Positions 60,420 to 64,000 of a stretch of DNA of 64,000 nt are shown here, in pieces. This DNA is from Chryseobacterium phosphatilyticum. Its GTDB lineage: Bacteria; Bacteroidota; Bacteroidia; Flavobacteriales; Weeksellaceae. The position numbers and the translations under genes are program-made. The notes beneath the pieces were generated by a model. That model made no database searches. It saw only the letters and a program-made list of their open reading frames with translations, and was not told the origin of the DNA. The stretch covers positions 410,159-474,158 of the forward strand of contig NZ_PPED02000002.1 in assembly GCF_002899825.2 (NCBI RefSeq). The letters are read 5' to 3'. Each line of letters begins with the position of its first letter. Positions within the stretch are counted from its first letter, which is position 1.

Positions 60420-61832
60420 CTACTTCCAACCGCCGCCTAGCGCTCTGTATAAATCTACAATGCTGCTTAATCTCTGTCTTTTAATGGAAGCCAGGTTGAG
60501 CTCTGCCTGAAGAGAATTTCCCTGTGCGGTAATCACTTCAAGATAATTGGCTGAACCTCCTCTGTAAAGAAGCTGGGCACTTTTAATTCCGTCCTTTAAG
60601 GTTGTAGCCTGCTCTGCTGCTTTTTGTTCCTGAGCTTTTAAGCTTTCATTAGAAACCAAAGCGTCAGAGACTTCGCCTACAGCGTTCAGTACTGATTGAC
60701 GAAATGCCAGCACATTTTTCTCTCTTTGTATTTTGGCTACTTCAAGATCGGTTTTCAACTGTCTCTTCTGAAAGATGGGTTGAGTAATTCCTCCTAATAC
60801 CGACCCGAATAAAGAAGCCGGAATCTGGAACCAGTTGTCAAACTTGAAAGAATTAACCCCTCCGTTAGCTGTAATTTTTAAGGCAGGATACATATTGGCC
60901 TGGGCAATTCCTACCATAGCATTGGATTCCAGTAAAACAAGTTCCTGTTGACGTACGTCCGGTCTTCGGCTGACCATAGCGGCAGGAAGTCCGGCAGAAA
61001 TATTTTGAGGTAGGGAAGTGTCAGACATTTCGATGGTTCTGTTCACCTTGTTGGGTGTTTCTCCAACCAGAATACTTAATGCATTTTCCTGAATGGCAAT
61101 ATTTTGTTCCAACTGGGTAATCAGAAGTTCCGTAGCCTGTTTCTGTGCACTAGCTTGTTGTACTCCTAAAGAGGTGGTGTCGCCACTTTCCCACATTTTC
61201 TGAGTAATCAGTAACGTATTATTAGTCAATTCCAGGTTAGATTTTGCTATACCCAATTGCTTATCAAGCATCAGAAGATTGTAATATCCCTGAGCTATAG
61301 CTGCTACGACCTGAGTCTGAATCGCTTTTGATCCTTCATAAGTCTGAAGATACTGCATTCTTGAAACTTCCTGCTGATTTTTAATTTTTCCCCAAATATC
61401 AGCTTCCCAGGAAAGATTGAAGGCTGCATTATAATCTTCAACATGGCTTTGCCCTAAAAACAGATTTAAACTTTGTCCGTTCATACTGTTTTTAGACGGC
61501 TTTGAAATCTGTCCGCTTACTCCAAAACCTACATCAGGATACTGCATATATTTCGCTTGTTTCAGTTTTTCCTGTGAAGCAGCGACTTGTTTTAAAGCAA
61601 TCTGAAGGTCATAATTATTTTTGATCCCTCTTTCAATTAATTCCTGCAGAGTCGGATCATTGAAAAATTGTTTCCATTCCAGGTTAGCAACACTGGCGGT
61701 ATCGGCAGTGGCAGTGTATTGAAACTTTTCAGGAAGCGGCAGGTCCGGTTCTTTGAATGCCATTTTTGACACACACGAAACGGCTCCTAATGCTATTGCG
61801 AATGTTAGAATTATATTTTTTAATCTTTTCAT
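60420..61832 (-). CDS. Outer-membrane factor of an RND efflux pump (NodT/OprM family)
   Basis: A 470-residue lipoprotein channel. Start ATG at 61830-61832 gives MKRLKNIILTFAIALGAVSCVSK with Cys20 for lipidation; upstream Met would be in the leader. The TolC-like fold shows in IKNNYDLQIALKQVAASQEKLKQAKYMQYPDVGFG and ARLPAAMVSRRPDVRQQELVLLESNAMVGIAQANMYP-type second repeat (LPAAMVSRRPDVRQQE). It follows the pump gene at 62.0 kb and has its own terminator. Confidence 0.95.
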   Translation of the reverse strand: MKRLKNIILTFAIALGAVSCVSKMAFKEPDLPLPEKFQYTATADTASVANLEWKQFFNDPTLQELIERGIKNNYDLQIALKQVAASQEKLKQAKYMQYPDVGFGVSGQISKPSKNSMNGQSLNLFLGQSHVEDYNAAFNLSWEADIWGKIKNQQEVSRMQYLQTYEGSKAIQTQVVAAIAQGYYNLLMLDKQLGIAKSNLELTNNTLLITQKMWESGDTTSLGVQQASAQKQATELLITQLEQNIAIQENALSILVGETPNKVNRTIEMSDTSLPQNISAGLPAAMVSRRPDVRQQELVLLESNAMVGIAQANMYPALKITANGGVNSFKFDNWFQIPASLFGSVLGGITQPIFQKRQLKTDLEVAKIQREKNVLAFRQSVLNAVGEVSDALVSNESLKAQEQKAAEQATTLKDGIKSAQLLYRGGSANYLEVITAQGNSLQAELNLASIKRQRLSSIVDLYRALGGGWK

Positions 61833-62038
61833 AGTTGTTAAACTTTTAAGTGAATACAAAACTTTGAGAGATTCGTACCGATGAGATTGTCTTTAGTAGG
61901 AGAAAATACTTCACTTTCCAAACCATTAAGTAAGGGAACCGTTTGATGAATTCATCTGATCAGCTTTACCTGCTTAATAGAATTTTAAATCAATTTTTTG
62001 TTTTAAAATTTGCTCAAAGTTTTGTTGTTCATTATATA

Positions 62039-64000
62039 TTAATGAGGACTTGATAAAAGTTCTGCTTCCAGTTGTTGTCTTTGAAGTCTTTTCTTTTTTC
62101 TGCTTGGCATTTTTTCATGCAGATACTGGAAGATCACATACATTACCGGAATAATAAAGATTCCGAAGATTACCCCTGTAAGCATTCCTCCTACGGTACT
62201 GTATCCGATAGAGTGATTTCCTTTAGCAGAAGCTCCCTGGGTCCAAACCAATGGAAGCATTCCCACGATAAACGCAAAGGAGGTCATCAGAATTGGTCTT
62301 AAACGTAATCTTGAAGCCTGAAGTGCAGATTCAATCAATGATTTTCCTGCTTTTCTTCTCTGGACGGCAAATTCTACAATCAGGATGGCATTTTTGGCTA
62401 ATAACCCTACCAGCATGATTAATCCCACCTGAACATAAATATTATTGTCAATTCCTGCGAGTCCGGTGAAAGCAAATACCCCAAATACTCCTGTGGGAAT
62501 GGTAAGGATAATAGCAAATGGAAGAATATAACTTTCATATTGTGCTGCCAGTAAAAAGTACACAAACAAAATACTTAATAAGAAGATAAATACAGTTTGT
62601 CCTCCTGTTTTAATTTCTTCACGTGTAATTCCTGTCCACTCATAGCCGTATCCTCTTGGTAATGACTGTTGAGCTACTTCCTCTACTGCTTTAATGGCAT
62701 CCCCGGTACTGTAACCTGGTTTTGGAGTTCCGTTAATGGTTACCGCGTTGAACAAGTTGTTTCTGGTTACCGTTTCAGGTCCAAAGGTTCTTTTTAAAGT
62801 CACCAGTGTTTTTGCCGGAACCATTTCACCCATTTTATTTTTCACATAAATCCCTTCCAGAGAGTTGGCATCCGTACGGTAAGGAATATCTGCCTGAGCC
62901 ATTACACGGTAGTATTTTCCGAATCGGTTGAAATCAGATACGAAGCTACTTCCGAAATAAATCTGCATGGTCTGCATCAAATCTGTTACAGAAACTCCCA
63001 GTTGGTTTGCCTTGTCAGTATCTACATCAATTATGTACTGAGGGTTTCCTGCTGCATACGTGGTAAACGCGAAAGCAATTTCAGGACGCTTCATCAATTC
63101 GCCAATAAATTTTTGAGTTGTTGTTCCCAATTGTTCAAAAGAACTGTTGGTTTTATCCTGAAGCATAAATTCAAAACCGGAAACATTACCGAAACCTTGT
63201 ACAGTAGGGAAGTTGAAGAAGAATGCGTTAGCATCTTTCACCTGACTTACCTTTCCTGTTAATGCTGCGGCAATCTGATCGGGATCATTCATTTCACCTC
63301 GTTTATCATAATCTTTCAGTTTAATAAAACCTGCAGAATATGGAGATGCATTGGCATTACTGATAAAGTTCATTCCATCTGCTACCCAAAGGTGATTGGT
63401 CGCTTTTTCAGCATTGATGATTTTATCAATCTGTTCAGTAGCTCTGTGTGTTCTTTCCAGTGAGCTTCCCGGAGGAGTATTCACTGCATATAATACAAAT
63501 CCCTGGTCCTCTGTTGGAATGAATCCTGATGGAGCTTTTTTAATAAGGAATACACTTGTTGCCGTAATAAGAGCAAGACCTCCAATGGCCACCCATTTAT
63601 TTTTAATTAAAAATTTAAGGCTGTAAATATATTTTCTGGTCATGCTGTTGAAGATGGCATTGAAGGCATTGAAGAATCTCGCTCCAAAACCTGTTTTATG
63701 ACCATGTTCCCCATGTTCTCCCTGAGGATCATTCAGGAACATAGCACATAATGCCGGGCTTAACGTTAATGCATTAACTGCAGAAATAAGAATAGCAATC
63801 GCTAATGTGAAAGCAAACTGTCTGTAGAAAACTCCCGCAGGTCCCTGCATGAAGCCAACCGGAATGAATACCGCACACATTACCAGTGTGATAGAGATAA
63901 TTGCTCCGGAAATTTCACTCATAGAATTCATGGTTGCCTGCTCAACCGGCATTCCGGTTTGTTCCATTTTGGAATGGACGGCCTCTACTACCACAATGGC
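62039..64000 (-). CDS. RND (HAE1/AcrB-like) efflux pump inner-membrane subunit, N-terminus off window
   Basis: The C-terminal 654 codons of an RND transporter; the family is about 1,040 long, so some 390 residues lie beyond the right edge. Reading from the edge: AIVVVEAVHSKMEQ then the helix VMCAVFIPVGFMQGPAGVFYRQFAFT, TLSPALCAMFL, the periplasmic loop with PPGSSLERTHRATEQ and FVFNFPTVQGFG-like repeats, and a second membrane block near IDNNIYVQVGLIMLVGLLAKNAILIVEFA. It works with the outer-membrane factor downstream (170 bp) and presumably a membrane-fusion protein beyond the window. Confidence 0.97.
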   Translation of the reverse strand, partial: AIVVVEAVHSKMEQTGMPVEQATMNSMSEISGAIISITLVMCAVFIPVGFMQGPAGVFYRQFAFTLAIAILISAVNALTLSPALCAMFLNDPQGEHGEHGHKTGFGARFFNAFNAIFNSMTRKYIYSLKFLIKNKWVAIGGLALITATSVFLIKKAPSGFIPTEDQGFVLYAVNTPPGSSLERTHRATEQIDKIINAEKATNHLWVADGMNFISNANASPYSAGFIKLKDYDKRGEMNDPDQIAAALTGKVSQVKDANAFFFNFPTVQGFGNVSGFEFMLQDKTNSSFEQLGTTTQKFIGELMKRPEIAFAFTTYAAGNPQYIIDVDTDKANQLGVSVTDLMQTMQIYFGSSFVSDFNRFGKYYRVMAQADIPYRTDANSLEGIYVKNKMGEMVPAKTLVTLKRTFGPETVTRNNLFNAVTINGTPKPGYSTGDAIKAVEEVAQQSLPRGYGYEWTGITREEIKTGGQTVFIFLLSILFVYFLLAAQYESYILPFAIILTIPTGVFGVFAFTGLAGIDNNIYVQVGLIMLVGLLAKNAILIVEFAVQRRKAGKSLIESALQASRLRLRPILMTSFAFIVGMLPLVWTQGASAKGNHSIGYSTVGGMLTGVIFGIFIIPVMYVIFQYLHEKMPSRKKKRLQRQQLEAELLSSPH

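Overview
This is an ordinary, gene-dense stretch of chromosome from a member of the Flavobacteriia, most likely Chryseobacterium or a close relative (my inference). The DNA is AT-rich. Promoters repeatedly show the Bacteroidetes TTG-N17-23-TAnnTTTG pattern, and Shine-Dalgarno sites are largely absent. Two proteins carry type IX secretion C-terminal sorting domains. There is a fused orotate PRTase/OMP decarboxylase, a class II HMG-CoA reductase and a group of small GG-leader bacteriocin-like peptides. No phage, insertion sequence, CRISPR array or rRNA was seen.

Layout. 0-7.6 kb: pfkA-gapA glycolytic pair (gapA is cut by the left edge), a DUF4846 lipoprotein, an HxlR regulator divergent from a peroxiredoxin/AlkC-like pair, then a 760-bp non-coding block with six perfect DnaA boxes in one orientation (candidate oriC), then a DNA-repair radical-SAM pair. 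7.8-12.1 kb: a tight five-gene run from HMG-CoA reductase to a ClC channel. 12.2-20.5 kb: sucC, an MscS channel, a 1-Cys peroxiredoxin, a small outer-membrane barrel, a TonB siderophore receptor with a PepSY protein, and a Gfo/Idh/MocA oxidoreductase. 20.5-29.6 kb: an ABC-F ATPase, a nucleotidase, a GH25 lysozyme, ndh-trmD, an EEP-family phosphodiesterase/nuclease, an Lrp regulator with deoC, and dus. 29.8-38.2 kb: two very large cell-envelope proteins flank two T9SS cargo proteins. 38.2-44.7 kb: UMP synthase, thioredoxin-like proteins, aroC, a polytopic membrane protein and a glycine-zipper lipoprotein. 44.7-48.3 kb: sparse AT-rich DNA with small ORFs, strong terminators, a candidate small RNA, a glycosyltransferase and tRNA-Cys. 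48.3-55.6 kb: the threonine operon thrA-thrB-thrC-folB-DUF4403-RDD, read leftward from a promoter and a Thr-rich leader peptide. 55.7-56.6 kb: four tandem cysteine-rich GG-leader peptides. 56.7-64 kb: nadA, gmk, yicC, miaA and the outer-membrane and inner-membrane parts of an RND efflux pump (the inner-membrane gene is cut by the right edge).

The most notable items are (1) the six-box DnaA array spaced about 121 bp apart, interrupted by a roughly 42-bp extra segment; (2) an unannotated 33-residue Thr/Ile-rich leader peptide that implies ribosome-mediated attenuation of the threonine operon in a Bacteroidetes; and (3) a four-member family of cysteine-rich secreted-peptide precursors with no processing enzymes beside them. 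Start codons were re-chosen for many genes because several long ORFs begin at upstream TTG or GTG codons.
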